Source of the DNA: an uncultured Ruminococcus sp.
Lineage (GTDB): Bacteria; Bacillota; Clostridia; Lachnospirales; Lachnospiraceae
Direction of reading: 5' to 3'
Length of the DNA: 64,000 bases
Assembly (NCBI GenBank): GCA_900066355.1
Contig: FMEL01000009.1
Coordinates: 62,001 to 126,000, forward strand
Below the pieces are notes generated by a model. It searched no databases, was not told where the DNA came from, and saw only the letters and a program-made list of their open reading frames with translations. Both the position numbers and the translations under genes were made by a program. How positions within the stretch are numbered: position 1 is the stretch's first letter; every line of letters starts with the position of its first letter. Of the stretch, positions 16,390 through 25,799 are shown in pieces.

Positions 16390-19347
16390 CTAATTCAGGT
16401 TTCTCTGCAGGGTGCTGATCAATTCCTCTATGACAATTGGTTTGGACAGGAACCCATCCATACCGTATTCCAGTGCTTTCTTTCTGTCTTCATCAAAGGC
16501 ATTGGCAGTCATGGCAAGGATAGTGATTCCCGACAGTGCCGGATCATCCAACGCACGGATCTGCTTTGTAGCTTCATATCCGTTCATTACCGGCATCTGC
16601 ACATCCATCAGCACCAGATCATACTTACCTGATGTTGAATTTTTAACTTTCTCCACTGCCTCTGCTCCATTTTCTGCGGTATCAACCAGGAATCCATATT
16701 CATTAAGGATCTCCACCGCAATTTCTCTGTTCAGTTCATTATCTTCCACAAGCAGTATACATCTGCCTCTGAAATCTGAACCTGCTGCCGGAAGAACCGA
16801 ATCTTCTGGTTCAGACTGACTCTGGCCGATGGCAGTCATCAAAGTTTCTCTGATATCCGACATGAACAGAGGTTTCGCACAGAATGCAGTCACTCCTGCT
16901 GCCCTGGCCTCTGCTTCGATATCAGACCAGTCATAAGCAGTCAGGATAATGATCGGTGTATCATCACCAAGGCTGCGGATCTGACGGGTGACCTCTATCC
17001 CATTCATATCCGGCAGACGCCAGTCGATGATATAAGCGTGGAATGCATCTCCAAGTTCCATAGACTGTCGTGCACGTAGAACAGCTTCCTTGCCGGAAAG
17101 TGTCCATTCCGAACGCATTCCAACCCTCACAAGCATTTTTGTCACGCTGTCACAAGTATTAAAATCGTCGTCTACAACCAGCGCCTTAAGGCCCTCCAGT
17201 TCAGCAATCTTCTCTATACGTTGGTGCCCAGACTGAATCCGGAATGGCAGACGAACAATAAATTCGGTGCCTTTGCCCTGTTCTGTCTGAACCTCAATGG
17301 TTCCGCCCATCATATCCACAATGTTCTTAGTGATGGCCATGCCAAGTCCTGTGCCCTGGGTCCTGCTGACTGTGGAAGTACGCTCCCTCTCAAAAGGAGC
17401 AAAGATCTTCTGTACAAATTCCTGACTCATGCCGATTCCGTTATCCTTTACCCGGATCTCGTACAGCTCACTGCCTTTCTGTGTTCCAGGACGCTGTCTG
17501 ATCCGGACAGAAACGGTTCCTCCTGCAGGTGTAAATTTAACTGCATTTGACAAAAGATTCAGCAACACCTGGTTCAGACGCGTCTTGTCACAATAGACAT
17601 CCTCATTCGTAATATCCATTGCATCCATATAAAGTTCCAGCTGCTTCGCATGAATCTGCCCACTGATGATCGTCTTCAGGTCATGAAGTACATCCGACAG
17701 ACTGACTTCTGTTTCTTCCAGATGGATCTTTCCACTCTCAATCCGGCTCATATCCAGTATATCGTTGATCAGTGAGAGCAGATGGTTACTGGAAGAAAGA
17801 ATTTTCCCAAGATAATCCCGTACTCTTTCCTTATCATCAATATTACTTACAGCCAGTGTAGTAAAACCGATGATTGCATTCATTGGTGTCCGGATATCGT
17901 GAGACATATTGGAAAGGAAAGTACTCTTTGCCTTGTTTGCTGTCTCTGCAGCACGTACTGCCTCAGAAAGTGCCTGATTCATATTCCTGTCAGAGGTACG
18001 GTCCGACATAACCAGAATATATTTCTTCTTCCGGTTCACCTCACTGCCCATTGCCACAATATGAAACCAGCGTCGTTCTCCTGTTTTCTGATGAAGATAT
18101 TCAAAATCCCATTCCTGCTGTTCCGAAGTCTGGATTCCCTCCAGATAATTCTTCTTCGAATTCTCAGAATCCCATGGATGCAGTTTTCCCAGAATATAAA
18201 TATCCTTCCGGATCTGTTCTACCGTAAATCCCATCAGTTTTTCCACATTCGGGCTGACATAATCTGCCTGATATGTTTTGGCGTCCAGCATCAGGAAAAC
18301 ATCATCCACATTCATTGACAGCTTTTGAAACAGCTCATCCCTGTACAGGATCTCTGTATCTTTTCTCCTGAGACTTGCCCTGCTTTTTTGAATAATAAAG
18401 CTGATAAGTAAAGCGGCAATACAGAGCACAACCACACTGACAAGAAGCATTGTACTGCGCTGCAGACTGTTCATACTGGCGTTGACGATATCCTCCCTTA
18501 CAAGTCCCAGAAACATCCAGTCCTGGATATCCGATTTTTCATAGACCAGATAGTAATTCTCTTTATCCAGATTCACCAGCATCGCATCGGTACGTCCTGC
18601 TTTAAACTTTTCCGAAAGCTCATTGATTTCTTTTTCGGACATGTCTGAATGTTCTCTCAGAACGCCAAAGAAGTTATACACGTTCCCCCATGACTCAGAA
18701 GAATGATCGACCACAACACGGCCATCCGGATGAACAGTAAAACTCTGAGCATCTCCATTGAAGGCAGAAATATCCAGCACATCTACAATATCAGAATTTT
18801 CATACGCAATGGCAATTGCATCATATTCAAATCCCTGATAGATTCCATGCGCCCTGGGAGTGGCAAAAACAAGCAACTGAGATTTTCCGGGAACTGTTGC
18901 ATTCGCAATAACATCATTTCCCTGCCGGATCTCCTCTTCAGTATTTCCCTGTAATCCAAGGTACCCGTTTTCCCCTGTTGCCGTCTTATAGTTCCCGTCA
19001 GCTGACAGAAAAAAGAATTCCAAAAAGCCGGCATCTTCCTGCGCTTTCTTAATATAATCACGAATTTCATCTTCGCTGGAAATATTCTGCAGATTCTCCC
19101 CCCACATATGAAGATAGGTCAGGTTCTTATCTGTCAGTTCCCTCAGCATGTTATCAGACTGATGAAAAACTTCCGTCAGATGAGAAACACTTTCCTCATA
19201 AATAGTTTTCGACACAAATCTGGAATACCGGAAAACCAACAGAACAATTCCCAGTAAAACAGCTGTAAAGACAGCTATCCGGAATCGTTTTCCCATGACA
19301 GGTTTCTTTCTGCCTTTATTATGATTCTTAATATCCATTCTTCTCAC
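16390..19347 (-). CDS. Cache/PAS hybrid histidine kinase with two receiver domains
   Basis: The 985-residue protein has a membrane segment (about 22-40), a large extracellular Cache-like sensor (45-295) and a second membrane segment (301-320). A PAS domain follows (about 340-450, ending EYLHQKTGERRWFHIVAMGS), then HisKA (SNMSHDIRTPMNAI, His 483), HATPase_c (LLNLLSNAVKFTP; DNGIGMS) and two receivers, with phospho-Asp at about 775 (YIIDWRLPDMNG) and 915 (LVLMDVQMPVMNG). No HPt domain is present. Its start overlaps the stop of the upstream binding lipoprotein by 4 nt, so the two are translationally coupled. The lipoprotein is therefore the likely ligand-presenting partner of this sensor (inference). 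Confidence 0.9.
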   Translation of the reverse strand: MRRMDIKNHNKGRKKPVMGKRFRIAVFTAVLLGIVLLVFRYSRFVSKTIYEESVSHLTEVFHQSDNMLRELTDKNLTYLHMWGENLQNISSEDEIRDYIKKAQEDAGFLEFFFLSADGNYKTATGENGYLGLQGNTEEEIRQGNDVIANATVPGKSQLLVFATPRAHGIYQGFEYDAIAIAYENSDIVDVLDISAFNGDAQSFTVHPDGRVVVDHSSESWGNVYNFFGVLREHSDMSEKEINELSEKFKAGRTDAMLVNLDKENYYLVYEKSDIQDWMFLGLVREDIVNASMNSLQRSTMLLVSVVVLCIAALLISFIIQKSRASLRRKDTEILYRDELFQKLSMNVDDVFLMLDAKTYQADYVSPNVEKLMGFTVEQIRKDIYILGKLHPWDSENSKKNYLEGIQTSEQQEWDFEYLHQKTGERRWFHIVAMGSEVNRKKKYILVMSDRTSDRNMNQALSEAVRAAETANKAKSTFLSNMSHDIRTPMNAIIGFTTLAVSNIDDKERVRDYLGKILSSSNHLLSLINDILDMSRIESGKIHLEETEVSLSDVLHDLKTIISGQIHAKQLELYMDAMDITNEDVYCDKTRLNQVLLNLLSNAVKFTPAGGTVSVRIRQRPGTQKGSELYEIRVKDNGIGMSQEFVQKIFAPFERERTSTVSRTQGTGLGMAITKNIVDMMGGTIEVQTEQGKGTEFIVRLPFRIQSGHQRIEKIAELEGLKALVVDDDFNTCDSVTKMLVRVGMRSEWTLSGKEAVLRARQSMELGDAFHAYIIDWRLPDMNGIEVTRQIRSLGDDTPIIILTAYDWSDIEAEARAAGVTAFCAKPLFMSDIRETLMTAIGQSQSEPEDSVLPAAGSDFRGRCILLVEDNELNREIAVEILNEYGFLVDTAENGAEAVEKVKNSTSGKYDLVLMDVQMPVMNGYEATKQIRALDDPALSGITILAMTANAFDEDRKKALEYGMDGFLSKPIVIEELISTLQRNLN

Positions 19348-21194
19348 CTCAGAGTCATGTAGTCTTCAGGCTCTGCAAGAATGGCATCACCATCTGAAAT
19401 ATGTCCTGTCCAAGTATCTTTCACAGTGGTATCTCCTCCCTCAAACACAATATTCTCATCTGCAGGATAAGCTTCCATATGTTTTGGTGTCGCAAGGCAG
19501 GTTACCGTAAAAGTATCCTCGTCCTGAACTTTTTTTCCATCTTTTGTAACTTTGCTCAATGTGTAACCATCATCTGTTTCTTTGACTTCCACGGAAATGC
19601 CACTGACCACAGGCAGAGAGCCCCGGTTAAACGGAGTAAATCCGCCCTCATAGCCTTCTACAAAGTTTTTAACTGTCTCTTTCAGTTCGGCTCCGCTCAT
19701 CTTGCTGCTGTAAGCCGAAAGACCATTTGGCATGATCATGTCTCCCGCCATTTTTTCTGTATAGCCGGCTTTCAGCACGTTTCCCGTAAAGCTGTTTCCG
19801 GTTGCGATCAGCACATCCGTCCCATAAATGCCACGCAGAGTGTTTGCCATAACAGAATATGCCGTGTTCCCGCCGCTACTATGAAAACGGTTGGAATAAG
19901 ATTTCTGTGAATCCAGCACGATATCCTCAGAAACAGATTCTTCTTCAAGAAGCTGCGTGTTAAATGACTCATAGGCCTGCCCTGCATCATATTCTCCTGA
20001 GATCATCTTAGACACCACATCCCTGGAAACGGAGAAAAAGTCATTTGATGCAATGCGGATATACATATGGTTTTCTTCGATCACAGGTTTCACATCTTTC
20101 AGATATTCTGTAAGCTTAAGATCCACATCCTGACTGTAACTCAACAGATCCTGTCCATCATAAACAATCCTGTTCTGCGCATCCGCTGAAAGCATTGTAT
20201 TCAGCACCTTCATTGCTTTCTTTCTGCGTGTTTCATCTTTTGTCAGATCACGGTTTAAAGCCACCTGAAAATATGGTGTAGTCATAATCCACTTTTCGCC
20301 GTTCTCCTGAAAGAATGGAAGAAATGTCGTGTTTATGCCCTGATCCTGAAACATTTTTACACCGGCAGAGCTGCCAAAGTACATGGCAAGCTTGCCACTT
20401 TGATACATTTCAACTATGTCATCATAATTCATATCCAGATCATCCTGACTCAGACCGGTATCCTGGATAAACTGCTCCATACGTTCAAAAGTCTCCGGCC
20501 AGACTGTACTGTCCAGACCTTCTCTTTTTGTGTTATCCGGGTCACTGTAGGCAGTACGCCACTTACGTCCTTCTACAGAAGACAACTCTGATGCTGACAA
20601 CCCCTGCAGTGTCTCCATACAGGTATAATCATAATAATAGTCTGCAGTAAAGCCACGAATACCCACTTGTTCAAATGCCTGGCAGGCAGAGACAAAGCTT
20701 TCATAATCTGTTGGCAACGGGATATCGTATTTTTCAAAAAGGTCTTTGTTCACTACAAAACCATGCGCATCCGCACACACCGGAAGCCAGTTTACGCTTC
20801 CATCCTCATTCATAAAATTGCTGAGATAGGTATCATAGACAGCACCTGCCTCATTGGTTGTGGAAAGATCCATCAGGCTGTCTTTCAAGGGACCTGCATC
20901 ATGAAGTGAAAAACGACAGCAGGTTATAATATCCGGTAATCCGCCATTTTCATTCAGAAATCTGTAGAAATCAAGATCGTTATTGCCTACAACAAATTCA
21001 ACATTGATATCCGGAAGCTGTTCCTGAATGTATGGTGCATATTTTTCATACAGATTTGTGCTCCATAAGTACACCGTGATTGTTTCTGCATCTTCTTTCT
21101 CCGCACTTTTACTGCCACATGCTGACAGAAGTGATACGGCTGTCACCATTGCCAAAAGTACAGCCAAAACTCTGTTCCATTTTTTCTTTTTCAT
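19344..21194 (-). CDS. Solute-binding lipoprotein fused to a 5'-nucleotidase C-terminal-like domain
   Basis: The 616-residue protein begins with a lipoprotein signal (VTAVSLLSACGS, lipid Cys 26). Residues about 36-410 are a family 1 extracellular solute-binding domain: TITVYLWSTNLYEKYAPYIQ, GNNDLDFYRFL, LPVCADAHGFVVNKDLFEKY, SGKLAMYFGSSAGVKMF. Residues about 425-590 resemble the C-terminal domain of UshA/YfkN 5'-nucleotidases: NTAYSVMANTLRGIYGTDVL, LIATGNSFTGNVL, MSGAELKETVKNFVEGY, LPVVSGISVEV. The metallophosphoesterase domain that normally precedes it is absent. No permease genes are nearby, so transport is unlikely; ligand sensing, perhaps of nucleotides or nucleosides, with the coupled kinase is inferred. 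Confidence 0.8.
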   Translation of the reverse strand: MKKKKWNRVLAVLLAMVTAVSLLSACGSKSAEKEDAETITVYLWSTNLYEKYAPYIQEQLPDINVEFVVGNNDLDFYRFLNENGGLPDIITCCRFSLHDAGPLKDSLMDLSTTNEAGAVYDTYLSNFMNEDGSVNWLPVCADAHGFVVNKDLFEKYDIPLPTDYESFVSACQAFEQVGIRGFTADYYYDYTCMETLQGLSASELSSVEGRKWRTAYSDPDNTKREGLDSTVWPETFERMEQFIQDTGLSQDDLDMNYDDIVEMYQSGKLAMYFGSSAGVKMFQDQGINTTFLPFFQENGEKWIMTTPYFQVALNRDLTKDETRRKKAMKVLNTMLSADAQNRIVYDGQDLLSYSQDVDLKLTEYLKDVKPVIEENHMYIRIASNDFFSVSRDVVSKMISGEYDAGQAYESFNTQLLEEESVSEDIVLDSQKSYSNRFHSSGGNTAYSVMANTLRGIYGTDVLIATGNSFTGNVLKAGYTEKMAGDMIMPNGLSAYSSKMSGAELKETVKNFVEGYEGGFTPFNRGSLPVVSGISVEVKETDDGYTLSKVTKDGKKVQDEDTFTVTCLATPKHMEAYPADENIVFEGGDTTVKDTWTGHISDGDAILAEPEDYMTLR

Positions 21195-21206
21195 TACGAG
21201 TCCTCC

Positions 21207-22706
21207 TTAATTTGCCCTGTCAATATATCCAACAATTCCTATAAAGCCGTCTTTCTTTAATGAAGACCACAACGTATGCAATTTCAGATTATACAGCTGA
21301 CGGTTATTTTCCATCTTCGCTTCTATCTGCACAGAAATTTCTTTATCTTGAACAGATGTATGATCCAGTAAATCTATGATATGTTGAACATCTTCTTCAC
21401 TCACTTCGAACTCTTTGAATACATCAAATTTGGAATCAACTCTCTGATATAGTGTCTGCTGATTTTCATTTATTATAGTCAGCTGACCTGAAACTGCATT
21501 ATAATCAACAGAGTTCCTGCCACTGTTTTTCTTAAAGAAATCTATCTTTTCCTGCATGACTTTGATGAGATGCTGGGAATAGTTTTTGCGCGGTAAAGAT
21601 TTTTCACTGAGAATTTCATTAGAGAGCCTCTGTGCTTCATAATACTGTTTACTATCATCCGTCTCGTTGCTGAACATTTTGAAAAGCCGGGGGCTTAGCT
21701 CTTTCAAACACTTAAGAAGGATTGGATTAAACTGGCCGCACTGTCCATCCAGGATCATTTTGATTGCTGTATCATGATCGAATGCTTTCTTGTAACATCT
21801 TTCACTGGTAAGTGCATCATAAACATCAGCAATCGATACAACCTGCGCAGAAATCGGTATCTCTTCACCTTTCAGTCCATCCGGATATCCCTTTCCATCC
21901 CATCTTTCATGATGCCATCTGCAGATTTCCCATGCAGTATGCACCAGAGGCTTTTCTTGTGGTAAGTGCATATCCTGGATTATATCTGCTCCAAGCTCAC
22001 TATGAGTTTTCATGATCTTAAATTCTTCATCCGTCAGTCTTCCTGGTTTATTCAGTATTTCTTCCGGGATATAGATTTTACCGATATCATGAAGTGAAGA
22101 TGCAGTTGTGATCAAAGCAATATCTGCTTCTGTCAGATGATAGACGTCCGTTATTTTTATCAGTTGTCTCAGCATCATTTCCGTTGCTGTTTTAATATGC
22201 AGGATGTGTTCCCTGCTCTCACTGTTACGGGATCCCAGAATACTACTTAGAATTCTGATCATAATATTATTATTTTCTTCTTTTTCATAAATCTGGTCTA
22301 CAACCACATTGACCAGATTATTTTGATTTGCATAAAGGCTCAGCGTGTTCTGGACCCTTTTCTTTACAATAACAGAGTCAAACGGCCGTGTGATATAGTC
22401 TGTGATTCCCATCTCATATGCTTCTCGCATAGTATCAACAGATTCTTCAGAAGAGATCATAATTACAGGAGTTTCTTCAATACACTGACTTCTTTTCATT
22501 ATTTTCAGGACTTCAAAGCCGTTCATCTGTGGCATATTGATATCCAAAAGCATCAGATCAATCCCAATATTTTCTCCTATCATCTGGATTGCCTGATTTC
22601 CATTTTCAGCTTCCAGGTAATTATATTTTTCTCCGAGAATCTCCTTCAATATATCCCTGTTAAATTTTGAATCATCTACAATCAGTATGTTTTGTCTTTT
22701 ATCCAT
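21207..22706 (-). CDS. Response regulator with HD-GYP c-di-GMP phosphodiesterase domain
   Basis: The 499-residue protein has a receiver (1-120; phospho-Asp 55 in LMLLDINMPQMNG) and a full HD-GYP domain (about 165-340). The catalytic set is complete: HILHIKTATEMML, SSLHDIGKIYIPEEIL (H206 D207), MKTHSELGADI, WHHERWDGKGYPDGL and SIADVYDALTSERCYK. HD-GYP proteins hydrolyse c-di-GMP to pGpG or GMP. The C-terminal 140 residues look like a degenerate PAS or dimerisation domain (DGFIGIVGYIDRAN at the end). It is the only non-kinase effector of the operon, six nucleotides after the hybrid kinase gene, and the natural acceptor of its phosphoryl group. Confidence 0.9.
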   Translation of the reverse strand: MDKRQNILIVDDSKFNRDILKEILGEKYNYLEAENGNQAIQMIGENIGIDLMLLDINMPQMNGFEVLKIMKRSQCIEETPVIMISSEESVDTMREAYEMGITDYITRPFDSVIVKKRVQNTLSLYANQNNLVNVVVDQIYEKEENNNIMIRILSSILGSRNSESREHILHIKTATEMMLRQLIKITDVYHLTEADIALITTASSLHDIGKIYIPEEILNKPGRLTDEEFKIMKTHSELGADIIQDMHLPQEKPLVHTAWEICRWHHERWDGKGYPDGLKGEEIPISAQVVSIADVYDALTSERCYKKAFDHDTAIKMILDGQCGQFNPILLKCLKELSPRLFKMFSNETDDSKQYYEAQRLSNEILSEKSLPRKNYSQHLIKVMQEKIDFFKKNSGRNSVDYNAVSGQLTIINENQQTLYQRVDSKFDVFKEFEVSEEDVQHIIDLLDHTSVQDKEISVQIEAKMENNRQLYNLKLHTLWSSLKKDGFIGIVGYIDRAN

Positions 22707-22712
22707 ATTTTT

Positions 22713-24878
22713 TCATCTCTCCACCAATCTATGAATTACTTTTATCAGTGATTCCACATCAACAGGTTTAGCAACATGTTCATCCATTCCTGCTTCTTTT
22801 GCTCTCAGTCTGTCCTCCGTGAAGGCATTCGCTGTCATTGCAATGATCGGTATTGCCTTTGCATCCTCTCTGTCCAGAGACCTGATCATCTTTGCAGCTT
22901 CATAACCATTCATGACCGGCATCATGATATCCATAAGAATAACATCAAACTCACCAGATCTGCTTTTTTCGAATATCTTAACAGCTTCCTGTCCATCCCA
23001 GGCTTTGGTCACCTCAGCACCTTCATTCTGAAGCATAAATTCTGCAATTTCCATGTTCAGCTCATTATCTTCCGCCAGAAGAATGTGCAGCCCGCGGATA
23101 GAAACTTCTGTTTTTTCTCCAGTTTCAACTTTGCTGTCCCTGTCTGTATCAATCCGGAATGGAACCCTGATCACAAATGTCGTCCCTACGCCTTCTACGC
23201 TTTCAAAGGTAATCGTTCCACTCATTTTCTCAATCAGTTTCTTTGCAATCGGCATTCCCAGACCTGTTCCGGCAAATTTTGTGCGGCTTCCTGAATGTTC
23301 CTGTGCAAATGGTTCAAAAATATGTTTTTGGAACTCTTCTGCCATTCCGATTCCGGTATCCCTGCAGACAAATTCCATTATCGTCATTTCTGGCTGTCCG
23401 GATGGAATTTCAATGCAGCTGATATAGATATGTCCGTTTTCTCTGTTATATTTCATCGCATTGGACAGAATATTCATCATCACACGTTTCACATACCCCG
23501 GACTTCCAATAAGATCACGATGTGTGATTTCTTTTTTCTCCCATTTGATCTGAATATTCTGTTCTGCTGCCATCTGCTCGATCACAACAAATACTTCCCT
23601 GGAAATTTTGCTCAGATTAAATGGAATCTCTTCCAGAACGATTTCACCTGACTCAAGCTTACTCATGTCCAGAACATCATTTACCAGTTCCAGCAGCAGA
23701 TTGGATGCCTCTTTCACCTTTGTTCTGTATTCTGTCTGTTTCTCCATATTATCTGCATAATGGTCTGCCATATTGACCAGACCGCAGATTCCATTGATCG
23801 GAGTTCTGATATCATGGCTCATTCGCTGAAGAAACTCTGTTTTTGCCTCATTGGCAGCTTCTGCCTTTTTTGCAGCTATCAGAAGTTCTGCCTTATATTT
23901 TTCATCTTTTTCCTGTTCCAGCTTCTGATGTACCTGATTGGTTCTGTGACTCCAGAATAAGAATATACTGAATATCAGAAAATAAAGAAAAACAACACCT
24001 GCTACACTTAATGGAAGGTTATGAAACACTTCAGTGTCCGGAAGATATGCATAGATATAATAATCCCGCTGCTTCAGCATGATTCCGTAACACCCGGTTC
24101 CTTCATTCTTCAAATGATAAATGTGCTGACTGTCTGTATGCTTTTTCATTGCCTGAACGACCTCGTTGCCAGCTGTATTCTGCCCCAGCAGGCTCTCATC
24201 ATTGCTGGCAACAACTGTTCCATCATCTGCAACAATAATCGTTCCATCCTTCTGAACACTATAACCGTTTAAAAGGCCCTGTATCGTCAATGTATAATTT
24301 CTGACAAATTCCGGGGGTGTATAATAATAAACTGCAACGATACCAGGTGCATCTTTTCTGGCACAGGCTGCAATGTCGATACGCGACCCGTCTTCTCTGA
24401 TAAAACGTTCCGAATAAGATCTTTCTTCATATCCGGCAAAATCCATGATAATTTTTTTTTGCAGATACTCCGTAATCTCATTGGCAAGAGATTCATCCGT
24501 GCTGTATTCACAGTCTGTCTTTCCTTCTTTATCCAGTACAATGATACCATCCACCCAGAGAGTCTGCAGATTTCCTTCCAGAAATTCCCGGCTCAGCTGA
24601 CCGCCGTTTTCTGTTTCCATGTTAATATTTGTACTCATCTGTCTGGCACTTTCAATAGCACGGAGAAGGCTCTTGGATTCCGAAGATTCATTATAATGGG
24701 TGTAGGTTGAACACTGCACTTTGACATAATTTACAATCTCCACCATTCTTTTCTCTGCTTCCGCTTTTTCTGCGTGGAAGAAATAAAACAGAGAGACTAC
24801 AGCCACACAGATTCCAATCATACCACCGAGCAGCTGGATTCGTTTTTCTTTTTTCTTTCTCTTAATATCCAAGATCAT
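22713..24878 (-). CDS. Hybrid sensor histidine kinase with receiver domain
   Basis: ATG 24878 has GGAGGTGG directly upstream and overlaps the lipoprotein gene by 17 nt; an ATG at 24920 lacks a ribosome binding site. The 721-residue protein has two membrane segments (about 14-33 and 287-310) flanking an extracellular Cache-like sensor. HisKA has QRMSHDIRTPINGI (His about 355), HATPase_c has MMNILSNAMKYN and DTGIGMA, and one receiver has FDVILMDIMMPVMNG (Asp about 650). The architecture is that of a membrane hybrid kinase without HPt. Translational coupling to the amino-acid-binding lipoprotein suggests that the lipoprotein feeds this sensor. Confidence 0.88.
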   Translation of the reverse strand: MILDIKRKKKEKRIQLLGGMIGICVAVVSLFYFFHAEKAEAEKRMVEIVNYVKVQCSTYTHYNESSESKSLLRAIESARQMSTNINMETENGGQLSREFLEGNLQTLWVDGIIVLDKEGKTDCEYSTDESLANEITEYLQKKIIMDFAGYEERSYSERFIREDGSRIDIAACARKDAPGIVAVYYYTPPEFVRNYTLTIQGLLNGYSVQKDGTIIVADDGTVVASNDESLLGQNTAGNEVVQAMKKHTDSQHIYHLKNEGTGCYGIMLKQRDYYIYAYLPDTEVFHNLPLSVAGVVFLYFLIFSIFLFWSHRTNQVHQKLEQEKDEKYKAELLIAAKKAEAANEAKTEFLQRMSHDIRTPINGICGLVNMADHYADNMEKQTEYRTKVKEASNLLLELVNDVLDMSKLESGEIVLEEIPFNLSKISREVFVVIEQMAAEQNIQIKWEKKEITHRDLIGSPGYVKRVMMNILSNAMKYNRENGHIYISCIEIPSGQPEMTIMEFVCRDTGIGMAEEFQKHIFEPFAQEHSGSRTKFAGTGLGMPIAKKLIEKMSGTITFESVEGVGTTFVIRVPFRIDTDRDSKVETGEKTEVSIRGLHILLAEDNELNMEIAEFMLQNEGAEVTKAWDGQEAVKIFEKSRSGEFDVILMDIMMPVMNGYEAAKMIRSLDREDAKAIPIIAMTANAFTEDRLRAKEAGMDEHVAKPVDVESLIKVIHRLVER

Positions 24879-25677
24879 CCACCTCCAGATATTTCTGGGG
24901 ATCATCCAGATATTTTCCAATAATTTTCAGGGATGTGCCATCCTGACGCATTTCTTCCAGAGTCTGGCTCATCTGCTCACAGATTCCTCTGTCATCATCT
25001 TTTGCAAAAGCGACACCTATTCCAGTGATCATCAAAGGTTCTTCCAGGATACGGAAGCTTGCATCATAATCCTTCATATACTGAACAATCGATTCCTCAT
25101 GTGCGGCAACTGCATCTACATAGCCTTTTCCCAGAAACGTATAGATCAACTCCCTGTGTCCCAGGCTGATCAGATTGCCCAGCTTTGGGATTCTCTCATC
25201 CGTCCGGTTCAGAAAGATGCCTTCCGGTTTGGTTGTGGACTGAACAGCCAGGTTCTTTCCTTCCAGGTCACTTAGTTTATAAATGTCACTGTTCTCATTT
25301 ACAGCGACCACCTGCCGGCTTGCTATATATGGTCCCGCCCAGCGGTAATCGTCAAGGCGTCCTTCCATGGAAAAACAGCCCATGATGCAGTCAATCTCTC
25401 CGCTCTCCACCAGTTCTTTCTTCTTCTCCCAGTTGATCTGGACAACCTCCACCTGATATCCCATTCTTTTAAATGCTTCCGTAGCCAGTTCTACATCTAT
25501 GCCCGTCGGTACACCATCCTCATTCAGATAATTGTATGGTGGATAGTTATCGCTGCCGAGGGTAATAACAGGCTTTTTGTTTTCTTCTTTCGTGTTATCT
25601 GTGTTTTTACACCCTGCCAGGGTGACTGCTAAAATTCCCGCAAGCAGAATGCCTGCAATCACTCTTTTTCCTTTCAT
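24862..25677 (-). CDS. Amino-acid-type solute-binding lipoprotein, first gene of the sensory operon
   Basis: The 271-residue protein has a lipoprotein signal ending VTLAGC (Cys 23) and a single SBP_bac_3 domain (about 36-262): ITLGSDNYPPYNYLNEDGVP, GIDVELATEAFKRMGY, IDCIMGCFSMEGR, WAGPYIASRQVVAV, DLEGKNLAVQSTT. This is the fold of polar amino acid ABC receptors, but no permease or ATPase gene follows. The next gene is a hybrid kinase that starts inside this one. It is therefore a likely ligand sensor. Expression starts from a promoter and c-di-GMP-I riboswitch 130-265 nt upstream. Confidence 0.88.
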   Translation of the reverse strand: MKGKRVIAGILLAGILAVTLAGCKNTDNTKEENKKPVITLGSDNYPPYNYLNEDGVPTGIDVELATEAFKRMGYQVEVVQINWEKKKELVESGEIDCIMGCFSMEGRLDDYRWAGPYIASRQVVAVNENSDIYKLSDLEGKNLAVQSTTKPEGIFLNRTDERIPKLGNLISLGHRELIYTFLGKGYVDAVAAHEESIVQYMKDYDASFRILEEPLMITGIGVAFAKDDDRGICEQMSQTLEEMRQDGTSLKIIGKYLDDPQKYLEVDDLGY

Positions 25678-25767
25678 TTATCTTCCATCCCTGCTATTTT
25701 TTGATTTTCACATCATTCTCTCTTCCCTGAAAAAATCATGATGATTACGTCTTTGAAATAACATCAT

Positions 25768-25793
25768 AAAAAAACACCGTCTCACAGACAGTG
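25768..25793 (-). terminator. Riboswitch-controlled intrinsic terminator
   Basis: On the minus strand CACUGUCU (25793-25786) pairs with AGACGGUG (25782-25775) around a GUG loop and is followed by seven U. It lies 12 nt past the aptamer and 90 nt before the first ATG of the operon, so it is the expression platform. Confidence 0.85.
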
Positions 25794-25799
25794 CACCTC

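Noticed and set aside
16390..19347. GGDEF or EAL domain in the sensory operon kinases
   Set aside because: No GGDEF/EAL signature is seen; the only c-di-GMP enzyme signature is the HD-GYP domain at 21207-22706.
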